Shown here piece after piece: positions 1-6,388 of a stretch of 11,363 bases of DNA. The stretch comes from Terriglobus sp. (GTDB lineage: Bacteria; Acidobacteriota; Terriglobia; Terriglobales; Acidobacteriaceae), in contig JAHFTZ010000029.1 of NCBI GenBank assembly GCA_023265355.1, positions 1 through 11,363 of the forward strand, given 5' to 3'. Positions within the stretch are counted from its first letter, which is position 1, and the number at the start of each line of letters is the position of its first letter. Below the pieces are notes generated by a model. It was not told the origin of the DNA and did not search any database. It saw nothing but the letters and a program-made list of their open reading frames with translations. The translations under genes and the position numbers were made by a program.

Positions 1-757
1 TCCCTGCGAGCCGTTCGCGCTGGATGCGCAACATCATGGCTACGGTTGCGCGCTGAAGCGCTGCATCGAAGTTCCGCTCAATCTCCACACCCTCGCCGAG
101 CGTGAGGGCCTGCTCGGGCAATAGCTCCGGTGGCCCGCAGAGCAAGACCTTCGCTCCGAGTCGCGGCAGCAGCATCACATTGCTGCGCGCCACGCGCGAG
201 TGCAGAATGTCTCCCGTAATCACCACGGTCATGCCGCGCAGCAGCTTTTCATCGACGCGCTTCTTTTTGAGACCTAGACGCGCAATCATTGTGCGCAGGT
301 CCAGCAGAGCCTGCGAAGGATGCTCGTGCATCCCATCCCCTGCATTCAAAACCGGGAGTTCCGTAGACCGCGCCAGCACCCACGGCGCACCGGAAAAATT
401 CGACCTCAAGATGATGCACTCCGCACCCAACGCGCGCAGTGTCACGCCGGTGTCGTGCAGGCTCTCGCCTTTTTCAATCGACGAGCTCTTATCGCTCACG
501 AGCGTTGTCATCGCGCCCAGGCTCTTCGCCGCTAACTCAAACGAGGTCCGCGTGCGCGTGCTGCTTTCATAAAACAGGAGAGCCACCTTGCGGCCCTCAA
601 GCCGCTTGGCTCGTTTCGTAGGCTTCTCGTCCTCGAGCACATCCGCCAGCTTCAAAATCGAAGCCACATCCTTGATCTCAAGCTCTTCCACAGAGAGCAA
701 AGATCCCGCAGCCACCCGCTGCTCCATCTCCGTCGTATTCTTCCTTCGCATCGTCAT
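1..757 (-). CDS. pyrB: Aspartate carbamoyltransferase catalytic chain, partial (C-terminus beyond left edge)
   Basis: Condenses carbamoyl phosphate with aspartate, the first committed step of pyrimidine synthesis, in the cytoplasm. About 252 codons are in the window; the family is usually about 300-320 residues, so roughly the last fifth is missing. The carbamoyl-phosphate signature FYESSTRTRTSFE is at residues 62-74, HPSQALLDL starts at residue 146, and the later GDILHSRVARSN and MLRIQRER motifs of the aspartate-binding half are present. The frame is closed by a stop just upstream of ATG 757; a second in-frame ATG at 751 is equally possible, and neither has a strong ribosome binding site. 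In related operons pyrB directly follows pyrR. Here pyrR lies on the same strand but about 2 kb upstream, separated by a repeat-flanked esterase gene. Identity is secure; the exact start is not. Confidence 0.95.
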   Translation of the reverse strand, partial: MTMRRKNTTEMEQRVAAGSLLSVEELEIKDVASILKLADVLEDEKPTKRAKRLEGRKVALLFYESSTRTRTSFELAAKSLGAMTTLVSDKSSSIEKGESLHDTGVTLRALGAECIILRSNFSGAPWVLARSTELPVLNAGDGMHEHPSQALLDLRTMIARLGLKKKRVDEKLLRGMTVVITGDILHSRVARSNVMLLPRLGAKVLLCGPPELLPEQALTLGEGVEIERNFDAALQRATVAMMLRIQRERLAG

Positions 758-824
758 CGGTCTCGAACGATGTTATCAGCGAGGGTCTTTTTGTGACCGA
801 ATTTGGTGGTAGTGCCGAAGTTCT

Positions 825-973
825 GGGTGCCCCGCACATCGCGTTTTTGCGATGCGCGGGAGGGATGCCTGTTTCACTTGACCTTGCGGGGGGAGAGCGG
901 AAGAGTTCGAAGCGTTCGCGCTGTGCGTGAATACCCATACTGCACGATGAAGATGCGCATGTATGGGGCACCC
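825..973. repeat. Structured repeat element, copy 1
   Basis: A 149-bp element bounded by perfect 9-bp terminal inverted repeats, GGGTGCCCC (825-833) and GGGGCACCC (965-973). Three internal stems are visible. Stem A pairs 831-842 with 849-860 (12 bp, one A-C mismatch, loop GTTTTT). Stem B pairs TTCGCGC (915-921) with GCGTGAA (925-931), with one G-T wobble. Stem C pairs CCCATAC (934-940) with GTATGGG (961-967) and can extend inward with one bulged base. A second copy in the same orientation lies at 2575-2722. No clear target-site duplication flanks it. Short open frames across it are in different frames in the two copies, so it is unlikely to be coding. The family is not one I can name; it resembles a non-autonomous palindromic intergenic repeat. 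Confidence 0.9.
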
Positions 974-1038
974 TGCCTTCTCTTACAATCCTCTTGCCAC
1001 ATCCCCAACAATCCGCAATCATGCTCTCGGAGAAAAAC

Positions 1039-2556
1039 ATGCGTCCCTCGCGTTACCTGATTGCTCTGGTTCTTTCTTCCGCTGCCCTCATCCACGCTGA
1101 ACCCCGCCTCCCCAGCGTCCTCTCCGATCACGCCGTCCTCCAGCGCGACCGCCCTGTTCGCATCTGGGGATGGGCCTTGCCGCAGGAGAAGATCACGGTC
1201 AAATTTCATAACCAGACCCGCACCGCAGACACGAATGGTCTCGGCGAGTGGCAGGTCTTTCTCCTCCCCGAACACGCCGGAGGCCCCTTCACCCTCTCCG
1301 TCACAAGCGACCAGGCAACGACCCCCATCGAGCGCAAGGACATCCTGCTCGGCGACGTCTGGATCGCCTCCGGCCAGTCCAACATGGAGATGCCGCTGAA
1401 AGGCTTTGGCAGCGCTCCCATCAAGGACAGTGAAAAAGAGATCGCCGCGGCCAATCATCCGCGCATCCGCTTCCTTTTGCAGAAGAGAAGCACCTCCTCG
1501 GTTCCGTTGGCAGACTCCGCCGACACCTGGACGGAGTGCACGCCCGCGACCGCCGCGACCTTCTCCGCTGCCGCCTACTTCTTCGGTCGCGAGATCTCGG
1601 AGAAGGAGAACGTCCCCATTGGCCTGATCGATACGACCTGGGGAGGAACGCCTGCCCACGCATGGATCTCGCTCGAAGGCATCGCCGCCGCCAATCTCAC
1701 CTCCGTCGCCAGTGACGCCGCGACCATCGCTCGTGACCAGGGCATCGCCGATCGTCTCCGCGCGGATTACGCACGCCAGGCGGAAGCCGCCAAGACAGCG
1801 GGCCAGCCCGTTCCCACGCACCCTCCCATTCCCAACGACCACGCCGGTTCCTGGGCTCCGGGGACACTCTACAACGCCATGATCGCTCCCTATGTTCGTT
1901 ACACCATCAAGGGAGCCATCTGGTATCAGGGCGAAACCGACACATCGCCAGCGCGCGCGCAGTATTACTCTCGTGTCTTTTCAACGCTGATCAAAGACTG
2001 GCGTGCGCAGTGGGCGCAGGGCGACTTCCCCTTCTTCTATGTGCAGATCTCCAGCTACACCGCCGACAACGACGGTTGGGGGCGCGTCCGCGATGCGCAA
2101 CGTCGTACGCTCTCCCTCGTCAACACAGGGCAAGCCGTCACGCTGGACGTAGGCCTGGAAAAGAATATTCACCCACCCGACAAGCAGACCGTCGCTGCAC
2201 GTCTTGCAGCGAACGCCCTCGCCACGGTCTACGGGAAGAAGATGGAGTACAGCTCGCCGGAGTTCCTTCAGGCCACCACCGAACCCGGCGCGATGCGCGT
2301 CTGGTTCAGCCACGGCGAAGGTCTCACCACCAAAGGCCAGCCCGTCGGTGGTTTCGAAGTGGCAGGAGAGGACCACAAGTTTGTCTCAGCTACAGGCACC
2401 ATCGAGAAGGTTGGAGCGGCGGAGACGATCGTCCTCAACGCGCCCGGCGTTCCTCTGCCGAAGTATGCCCGCTACGCCTGGACCGGAGTCGTGACCAGCT
2501 ACGTCTATAACGCGGCAGGCTTCCCGCTTGGCACCTTCACCTCCGAATCCATGTAG
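1039..2556 (+). CDS. Secreted sialate O-acetylesterase-like SGNH hydrolase
   Basis: Predicted carbohydrate esterase that removes O-acetyl groups from sugars (sialate 9-O-acetylesterase family, SASA/SGNH fold), exported to periplasm or outside. The chosen ATG at 1039 has GGAG six bases upstream and gives a 505-residue protein starting with a signal peptide (MRPSRYLIALVLSSAALIHA). Earlier in-frame starts (TTG 994, ATG 1021) would place polar residues before it. An N-terminal beta domain precedes the catalytic block ASGQSNM with Ser114 as nucleophile; WGGTP and WYQGE follow, and the Asp370/His378 pair lies in LDVGLEKNIHP. All catalytic residues are present, so it looks intact. It is on the strand opposite pyrR and pyrB and sits exactly between two copies of a structured repeat. 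A TACAAT at 984-989 could be a -10 box starting just beyond repeat copy 1. The natural substrate cannot be read from sequence; plant or microbial acetylated polysaccharide is as likely as sialic acid. Confidence 0.9.
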   Translation: MRPSRYLIALVLSSAALIHAEPRLPSVLSDHAVLQRDRPVRIWGWALPQEKITVKFHNQTRTADTNGLGEWQVFLLPEHAGGPFTLSVTSDQATTPIERKDILLGDVWIASGQSNMEMPLKGFGSAPIKDSEKEIAAANHPRIRFLLQKRSTSSVPLADSADTWTECTPATAATFSAAAYFFGREISEKENVPIGLIDTTWGGTPAHAWISLEGIAAANLTSVASDAATIARDQGIADRLRADYARQAEAAKTAGQPVPTHPPIPNDHAGSWAPGTLYNAMIAPYVRYTIKGAIWYQGETDTSPARAQYYSRVFSTLIKDWRAQWAQGDFPFFYVQISSYTADNDGWGRVRDAQRRTLSLVNTGQAVTLDVGLEKNIHPPDKQTVAARLAANALATVYGKKMEYSSPEFLQATTEPGAMRVWFSHGEGLTTKGQPVGGFEVAGEDHKFVSATGTIEKVGAAETIVLNAPGVPLPKYARYAWTGVVTSYVYNAAGFPLGTFTSESM

Positions 2557-2574
2557 CAATAACCCCTACCCACT

Positions 2575-2722
2575 GGGTGCCCGTACATCGCGTTCGTTGC
2601 GATGTGCGGGAGGGATGTGAATTGAGCTTTGGAACGAATAGAAAGCGGAAGATCTAAAAGCGGTTCGCGCCTTTGCGCGAAGACCCATACATGCAATGAA
2701 GCTGCGCATGTATGGGGCACCC
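2575..2722. repeat. Structured repeat element, copy 2
   Basis: Second copy of the element at 825-973, same orientation, 148 bp, beginning 18 bp after the esterase stop codon and ending 28 bp before the pyrR stop codon. Its ends are GGGTGCCC (2575-2582) and GGGGCACCC (2714-2722). Stem A pairs 2580-2591 with 2599-2610 (12 bp, one T-G wobble, different loop). Stem B pairs TTCGCGC (2664-2670) with GCGCGAA (2675-2681), perfect. Stem C pairs 2684-2694 with 2706-2716, 11 bp perfect. The loops and the linker between stems A and B differ from copy 1, while the stems, GGGAGGGATG and AGCGGAAGA are kept. That pattern suggests the folded form is what is conserved. Confidence 0.9.
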
Positions 2723-2750
2723 CGCAACAGTGGCTCTACAAAAGGTAAAA

Positions 2751-3320
2751 CTACTCCGGCAACTCCATCAGCAAAACCTGCTCTTCGCCATCGATTTCGC
2801 GGAGTTTCACCTCGATCACCTCGCGCGAACTCGTTGGCACATGCCGCCCGACAAACTGCGCCTCGATAGGCAGTTCGCGATGTCCGCGATCGATCAGCAC
2901 AAGCAACTGCACGCTGCGCGGACGTCCGTGAGCAAACAGGGCATCCAGTGCGGCGCGGATCGTCCTTCCCGTGTAAAGAACGTCATCCAGCAGAATCACG
3001 TCGCGTCCCTCGATATCGAAGCCGATTGCGCCGTTCGCGACCACTGGACGCTTGTCCTTGGTGCTCAGGTCGTCGCGATAGAAGCTGATATCCAGAACGC
3101 CCGTCTCGACGGGGGTCTTCTCAATCGTCGAAATCATCTTGGCGATACGTTCGGCCAGAGGAAAGCCGCGCCGCTTGATCCCGATCAGGCCGAGGTTCTG
3201 TGAACCTTCATTCTTCTCCACGATCTGGTGCGCCAGACGCACAAGGGTGCGATCGATCTCGGAGGCCGACATCAAACGGCCCTTCTCACGTAACTGCTTG
3301 GTTGCTTCGACGTTGCTCAT
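2751..3320 (-). CDS. pyrR: Bifunctional pyr operon regulator / uracil phosphoribosyltransferase
   Basis: PyrR family: binds pyr mRNA in response to UMP to control attenuation or translation, and usually has side activity converting uracil plus PRPP to UMP. The 189-residue product matches the usual ~180. The 13-residue PRPP loop VILLDDVLYTGRT is at residues 108-120. EIDRTLVRLAHQIVEKN near the N-terminus and the IGIKRRGFPLA and VLDISFYRDDL segments are typical of the family. Start ATG 3320 was chosen because AGGA lies about five bases upstream; extending the frame to 3416 adds residues without family character, and ATG 3272 is a less likely alternative. It lies upstream of pyrB on the same strand, but the esterase gene and two repeats separate them, so co-transcription with pyrB is uncertain. 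Confidence 0.95.
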   Translation of the reverse strand: MSNVEATKQLREKGRLMSASEIDRTLVRLAHQIVEKNEGSQNLGLIGIKRRGFPLAERIAKMISTIEKTPVETGVLDISFYRDDLSTKDKRPVVANGAIGFDIEGRDVILLDDVLYTGRTIRAALDALFAHGRPRSVQLLVLIDRGHRELPIEAQFVGRHVPTSSREVIEVKLREIDGEEQVLLMELPE

Positions 3321-3373
3321 CTGTCCTGCCTTGGCAAAAATAAAAAACCCGCTCCATTGGACGCAGTGCGCTG

Positions 3374-3402
3374 ATGATACGGACACAAGCGCCTGTCTGC
3401 AA
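3374..3402 (-). promoter_or_regulatory. Probable promoter of pyrR
   Basis: On the minus strand a TTGCAG -35-like box (3402-3397) is followed after 17 bp by TATCAT (3379-3374), five of six matches to the -10 consensus. Transcription would begin near 3367 and give a leader of about 47 nt before the pyrR ATG. That leader carries a GGG followed by a T-rich tract (3347-3336). The -35 match is weak, so this is a moderate call. Confidence 0.45.
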
Positions 3403-3428
3403 CGCCGACCGGGCACGGCCTTGTTTCC

Positions 3429-3983
3429 TTACGAAAACCCATGACGACTCAGACGCACACGGATGTACTGCTGCAGCCAGATCGGGTACAGATTGTAGAA
3501 AACATTGGCCAGTGTGATCAGTAGAGCCCAACCCCAGTAAGCGTTTACCACGCCGAAAAAGGCAACAAGCAAAAAGAGTACAAGCGCGGCCCAATGGAAC
3601 TGCTCCTGGATATACGTCGTCCGCCGAAGTCCGGCCATCGCGGCACGGGAGGGCAGCACTCGATAGCGAGGATATCTACGTCGCAGGACGTTGTTCACGA
3701 GAGATCCGTTTTGCGTGAAGTGGTTAACCCAATGCACGCCAAACCGCCGATAGGCCGCCGGCTTCGAACTCAGTTGCAGGAATCGAAGCCATGAAGTGGG
3801 CACAAAATAGAAGACCAGACTGGTGGCTACGAAGGTGTAAAGCCAAAAGCGTTCCACATGCAGGTAGCAGAAGATACCCATGGGCAGGAAGCTCGATATC
3901 GACCAAAAAACACTCGGCACAGCATTACACAAGGTCAGCAAAGTCCGCGGAGGCGTCGTTGCCTCTTGTGTATCTGGCGGCAT
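3429..3983 (-). CDS. Integral membrane protein, CrtO-like (glycosyl-diaponeurosporenoate acyltransferase family)
   Basis: A 184-residue membrane protein with about four hydrophobic segments (roughly residues 25-42, 44-64, 131-148 and 150-168). The C-terminal half carries QEQFHW (126-131, an E-x-x-H-W arrangement) and FYNLYPIWLQQYIRVR (162-177). These resemble the E-x-x-H-W and N-x-Y-P-x-x-x-Q-R-Y-x-R-x-R patterns I know from the small CrtO-type membrane acyltransferases, named after the last staphyloxanthin step in Staphylococcus. No carotenoid genes are nearby, so any acyltransferase role here is inference and the substrate is unknown. It lies downstream of the zinc-ribbon membrane protein with a 44-bp gap, and 108 bp upstream of the pyrR ATG. 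No strong ribosome binding site is seen before ATG 3983. A generic hypothetical membrane protein is the fallback call. Confidence 0.6.
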   Translation of the reverse strand: MPPDTQEATTPPRTLLTLCNAVPSVFWSISSFLPMGIFCYLHVERFWLYTFVATSLVFYFVPTSWLRFLQLSSKPAAYRRFGVHWVNHFTQNGSLVNNVLRRRYPRYRVLPSRAAMAGLRRTTYIQEQFHWAALVLFLLVAFFGVVNAYWGWALLITLANVFYNLYPIWLQQYIRVRLSRHGFS

Positions 3984-4004
3984 AGCGTGATGCTACTGCA
4001 CACA

Positions 4005-4021
4005 GCGCTCCAGGGGAGCGC
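4005..4021. other. Short perfect hairpin in intergenic gap
   Basis: GCGCTCC (4005-4011) and GGAGCGC (4015-4021) form a 7-bp stem with a 3-base loop. It sits just after the stop of the zinc-ribbon gene and before the start of the CrtO-like gene, both on the minus strand. No T-run follows on that strand, so it is not a canonical terminator; it may stabilise or process the mRNA. Confidence 0.4.
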
Positions 4022-4027
4022 ATTGAT

Positions 4028-4714
4028 TTACTTCGGCCTGCGCGCCAGCGTCGACCCCGCCATGGCTCCCGCCGCTGCGGAGAATCCAATCGTCAGCAGG
4101 GACATCATGCCCGTCTCGAGAATCAGGAACCAGGCACGGAACTCCGGCTGCTTCCAGAGCGCTTCCATCGCCGGTGTCACGCTACCCTGGGAACGTGCGT
4201 GATCGATAGCCTGCTCCAGAACCGCGGTCAACTCGCTGTCCGCCGCAAGGGAGTGGAACTGGTAACGGAGAAGGAATCCTGAAAGTGCGATCGCGAAGAC
4301 CACCGCCGCTGAAACCAGGATGCCGGTCATGGCGCCGACGCGTGCTCCCAGGCTGGCGCGCATAGCCCTTGTGGGACGCCCACGCCGGTAGATCGTTACG
4401 GCCACCGCAGGCGCTGCCAGTACCCAAAGGGTCTCTGCGCCATTGAGGACAGGGAACTTTGTCGCCACGGCCTGAAGCACGCCCGCCAGGATCGCAACAG
4501 CCGCGGCACAGCGAAGGACGAAGGCCCAGTCCACGCCGGAATCGGTCCCGGAAGTCAATGCTTCAGCGGATGCAGACGATTCTTCCGTCGCCGCGCTCTG
4601 CGCCGCGCCTTCGGCCACGCGCAACTGCGCCATTCCACAGACTGCACAAAAGGCTGCGGGACTGCCGTCCACCTCCGGCAGCCCCGCTCCACATCTCTGA
4701 CATCTCTCGTTCAT
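4028..4714 (-). CDS. Membrane protein with N-terminal zinc ribbon, unknown function
   Basis: Function not recognised. The 228-residue product opens with a double-CxxC zinc ribbon (Cys5, Cys8, Cys23, Cys26), then an Ala/Ser/Glu-rich linker (about 30-60). Hydrophobic segments follow near 63-84, 96-110, 127-150 and 193-222, giving a probable four-pass membrane anchor. This layout, a short cytoplasmic zinc ribbon fused to a membrane region, is common in uncharacterised bacterial envelope proteins and implies a structural or regulatory rather than catalytic role. Start ATG 4714 is the only start that keeps the first CxxC; a weak TGGA precedes it. The next gene on the same strand starts 44 bp after its stop, so the two may be co-transcribed. 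Confidence 0.75.
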   Translation of the reverse strand: MNERCQRCGAGLPEVDGSPAAFCAVCGMAQLRVAEGAAQSAATEESSASAEALTSGTDSGVDWAFVLRCAAAVAILAGVLQAVATKFPVLNGAETLWVLAAPAVAVTIYRRGRPTRAMRASLGARVGAMTGILVSAAVVFAIALSGFLLRYQFHSLAADSELTAVLEQAIDHARSQGSVTPAMEALWKQPEFRAWFLILETGMMSLLTIGFSAAAGAMAGSTLARRPK

Positions 4715-4818
4715 TCCACTTTGAAACTACGCCAGACCGCATCCGACCGCAAACTGTATTCGATGCAGCCCAACCGAACGAGTGATTTCCGTCGCTGGCA
4801 CCTGTTCAAGACTTCCAG

Positions 4819-5427
4819 CTAGTCCTTGTCTGATTTGTTCTCTCCCGGAAGATCGAGGGAGACCAGCGTGATCTCTGTGTGACCGTTCTTCTCTTCCACG
4901 GCGGCGATGTGCTGTCTCCGCTTCGATCCGGCTTTCAGCTCCAGGCCGTCCCCGTGGCTTGAACCGGAGGTATGGACTGAGCTGTGCTTGTCCTTATCCT
5001 TGTCGTCGCAGGTCAGGCCCTGGCCCGTCATCGCCGGTGTGCCTACTGTCCGATCGTGCTGGCACTCGATCACCGTTCCGTACTGCGCCAGGTCGTTGCG
5101 GTAAAAGTTAAGGACGGTCTCCTGAGAATCCTTCGTGGAGAACTTGGCTGTCTGGATCTTCAGATGAAAGTCTCCGAAGTGCATATCGACGTTTGCTTTG
5201 TCGTCGTCGTTCTTGCCCTCCAGGGCGACGGAACCGGGGTATTCTGTGATCCCCAGACCCTTGGTCGAGGCGGACTTGTTCGTCTTGATGCTCATGCCGC
5301 CCAGGGGCGTGGCGAAGTCCACGTCCTTGCCTTCTTTTCCTTTGTTGGCCTCGATGCGACAACCGCTCACGGCCACGCAGATCATCGCGGCAGACAACAT
5401 GGTGACTACTCTCAACGCATCCTTCAT
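4819..5427 (-). CDS. Lipoprotein, unknown function
   Basis: A 202-residue predicted lipoprotein. The N-terminus is a short charged stretch, a hydrophobic core and a lipobox ending in AVSGC with Cys23 as the lipidation site. The mature part is Lys/Asp-rich and hydrophilic, with a low-complexity DDKDKDKHSS stretch near the middle of its C-terminal half. The segment around FSTKDSQETVLNFYRNDLAQYG resembles a small alpha/beta module seen in other acidobacterial secreted proteins, but I cannot assign it. GAGG (5439-5436) lies eight bases from ATG 5427, the preferred start; ATG 5433 and GTG 5436 are in frame but too close to it. The gene is transcribed away from the small RNA locus at 5537 and 99 bp or more from its other neighbour, so it is probably monocistronic. 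Confidence 0.8.
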   Translation of the reverse strand: MKDALRVVTMLSAAMICVAVSGCRIEANKGKEGKDVDFATPLGGMSIKTNKSASTKGLGITEYPGSVALEGKNDDDKANVDMHFGDFHLKIQTAKFSTKDSQETVLNFYRNDLAQYGTVIECQHDRTVGTPAMTGQGLTCDDKDKDKHSSVHTSGSSHGDGLELKAGSKRRQHIAAVEEKNGHTEITLVSLDLPGENKSDKD

Positions 5428-5500
5428 CTTCATCACCTCAAAAAGTCTTGCTCAACACCATACGCGGGATTCTTCGGTGTAGTTCAATCGAAATTTCCGC

Positions 5501-5530
5501 TTGACACGCATGTGTTCAGCACTCCATATT
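5501..5530 (+). promoter_or_regulatory. Promoter for the structured RNA at 5537
   Basis: A perfect TTGACA -35 box (5501-5506) is followed after 18 bp by CATATT (5525-5530), four of six -10 matches. The predicted start, about 5537, falls directly at the 5' edge of a predicted RNA stem (5540), which supports the call. No protein start lies close downstream. Confidence 0.6.
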
Positions 5531-5536
5531 TTGTAT

Positions 5537-5690
5537 GAACGGGAATGGAAGCACTACCTGTAGGGTTGGCGATGTGGATTCCGGGCTCCCTTGGGAGAGA
5601 GCCCAACGGAGGCGGCCAATCCTGCGAAGCTCCTTTCCCGCTTTTACCTGTCCATTGAGCGAGGCCCCGTTGATCGCGGGGCCTTTTTTT
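5537..5690 (+). ncRNA. Candidate structured small RNA (or merR leader RNA), unidentified
   Basis: Between a TTGACA promoter and an intrinsic terminator lies about 100 nt that folds into a rod. The closing stem pairs CGGGAA (5540-5545), GGA (5547-5549) and GC (5551-5552) with TTCCCG (5635-5640), TCC (5631-5633) and GC (5629-5630). The middle stem pairs AGGGTTGGC (5562-5570) with GCCAATCCT (5615-5623), nine pairs including one wobble. The apical stem pairs GGGCTC (5583-5588) with GAGCCC (5599-5604), extended by TCC/GGA across an AAC bulge. Internal loops separate the stems. The overall shape recalls 6S RNA, but it is short and I see no diagnostic 6S, SRP or riboswitch motif. No convincing protein frame covers it. 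It could instead be a 5' leader of the merR gene at 5810 with the terminator acting as an attenuator. Confidence 0.55.
5662..5690 (+). terminator. Intrinsic terminator of the structured RNA
   Basis: AGGCCCCG (5662-5669) pairs perfectly with CGGGGCCT (5677-5684) around a 7-base loop, followed by a run of seven Ts (5684-5690). It works on the plus strand, where no protein gene precedes it, so it implies a non-coding transcript or an attenuated leader. Confidence 0.9.
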
Positions 5691-5701
5691 AATACAGAGC
5701 T

Positions 5702-5777
5702 TTGCGAGTAAATGGAGAGGAACATGGAAATCGGCAAAATTACCTCCAACCCGTTCCTCTCAGGCTTATACTCGCAA
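5702..5777. repeat. Nested 76-bp inverted repeat upstream of merR-type gene
   Basis: TTGCGAGTA (5702-5710) is the exact reverse complement of 5769-5777, and GAGAGGAAC (5715-5723) that of 5753-5761. The two 9-bp arms are separated by short unequal spacers (4 and 7 bases) around a 29-base loop. The structure ends 32 bp before the predicted merR start and begins 11 bp after the terminator. It could be a leader hairpin, a regulator binding region or a small palindromic element; the sequence does not decide between these. Confidence 0.8.
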
Positions 5778-5809
5778 GAATCGGGCCTTCTTTGGCTCCT
5801 TCTATCCGT

Positions 5810-6301
5810 ATGATTCCTCCTTCTCCAATCCGGCAAACCGGCAAGTCGGAGATTCCTGACAAACTGTACTTCCGTATCGGGGAAGTGGCTCGCCTCTGCG
5901 AGGTCCCTCCTTATGTTCTGCGTTTCTGGGAGAGCGAGTTCCCTCAGCTCAAACCAAACAAGGGCGGAACGGGGCAGCGTCTCTATCGGCGCAAGGACGC
6001 GGAGATGGCGATGCGGATCAAGCGTCTTCTCTACGACGAGGGATACACGATCCCGGGTGCGCGCCAGGTCTTCAAGTCCGAAGTGAAGCAGAAGGAACCT
6101 GAACTCTTTCGCACAGAAACGAGCCAGGCCGTCCCGAAGACAGATCTCTCCAGCCTACGCAAAAACCTGCAGGAGATCGCCGATCTCCTCTCCCGTCCGT
6201 CCCCCGGAACTGTGGGAAAATCGCCTCGTGCGCGCGTTGTGCCTTCTATACGGCAGACGAAGGTAATAGATCGCAAGCCAGAACACCCTCCTCTTTTCTA
6301 A
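5810..6301 (+). CDS. MerR-type HTH transcriptional regulator
   Basis: DNA-binding protein of 163 residues. The MerR-type winged helix covers about residues 18-88: [21 protein letters not shown] is the recognition HTH, followed by [10 protein letters not shown] and the [20 protein letters not shown] wing and helix, then [10 protein letters not shown]. The C-terminal part is short and charged with no recognisable metal or effector domain, as in the small MerR-like proteins often found in Acidobacteria and Deltaproteobacteria. ATG 5810 is the only ATG upstream of the domain in this frame and no ribosome binding site is visible before it. Extending the frame to TTG 5702 would run through the inverted repeat. 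The region upstream is rich in structure (small RNA locus, terminator, inverted repeat), so leader-level control is possible. A strong terminator follows the gene. Confidence 0.9.
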   Translation: MIPPSPIRQTGKSEIPDKLYFRIGEVARLCEVPPYVLRFWESEFPQLKPNKGGTGQRLYRRKDAEMAMRIKRLLYDEGYTIPGARQVFKSEVKQKEPELFRTETSQAVPKTDLSSLRKNLQEIADLLSRPSPGTVGKSPRARVVPSIRQTKVIDRKPEHPPLF

Positions 6302-6316
6302 AAAGACCTTGCTGCG

Positions 6317-6365
6317 TGCAGAGTCCAGCGATAGGCTGGACTCTGCATCGCTGCAGCACTTTTTT
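6317..6365 (+). terminator. Intrinsic terminator after merR-type gene
   Basis: TGCAGAGTCCAGC (6317-6329) pairs perfectly over 13 bp with 6335-6347 around a 5-base loop. The flanking GCTGCG (6311-6316) can pair on with CGCTGCAGC with a bulge, bringing the stem close to the six Ts at 6360-6365. It lies 15 bp after the merR stop and before the next gene's ribosome binding site, so it separates the two transcription units. Confidence 0.85.
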
Positions 6366-6388
6366 GTAAGCCTTGGAGAATAGCGCAC

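Noticed and set aside
678..1040. Small minus-strand protein frames over the repeat copies (beginning MPHTCA in both)
   Set aside because: The shared peptide is short; insertions and deletions between the copies change frame afterwards, while the stems are conserved. The element is better explained as non-coding.
874..1842. Long minus-strand open frame (322 codons) antisense to the esterase
   Set aside because: It overlaps a well-supported SGNH esterase and repeat copy 1, is Gly/Arg-rich without family motifs, and is explained by GC-rich third positions of the real gene.
825..2722. A composite transposon or insertion sequence
   Set aside because: No transposase or integrase frame lies in or between the repeats, and no flanking target duplication is evident, so only a non-autonomous or recombination-based origin can be proposed.
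5537..5690. Assignment as SRP (4.5S) RNA or tRNA
   Set aside because: No GGAA-capped apical hairpin with the conserved SRP loop residues and no cloverleaf or T-loop motif is present.
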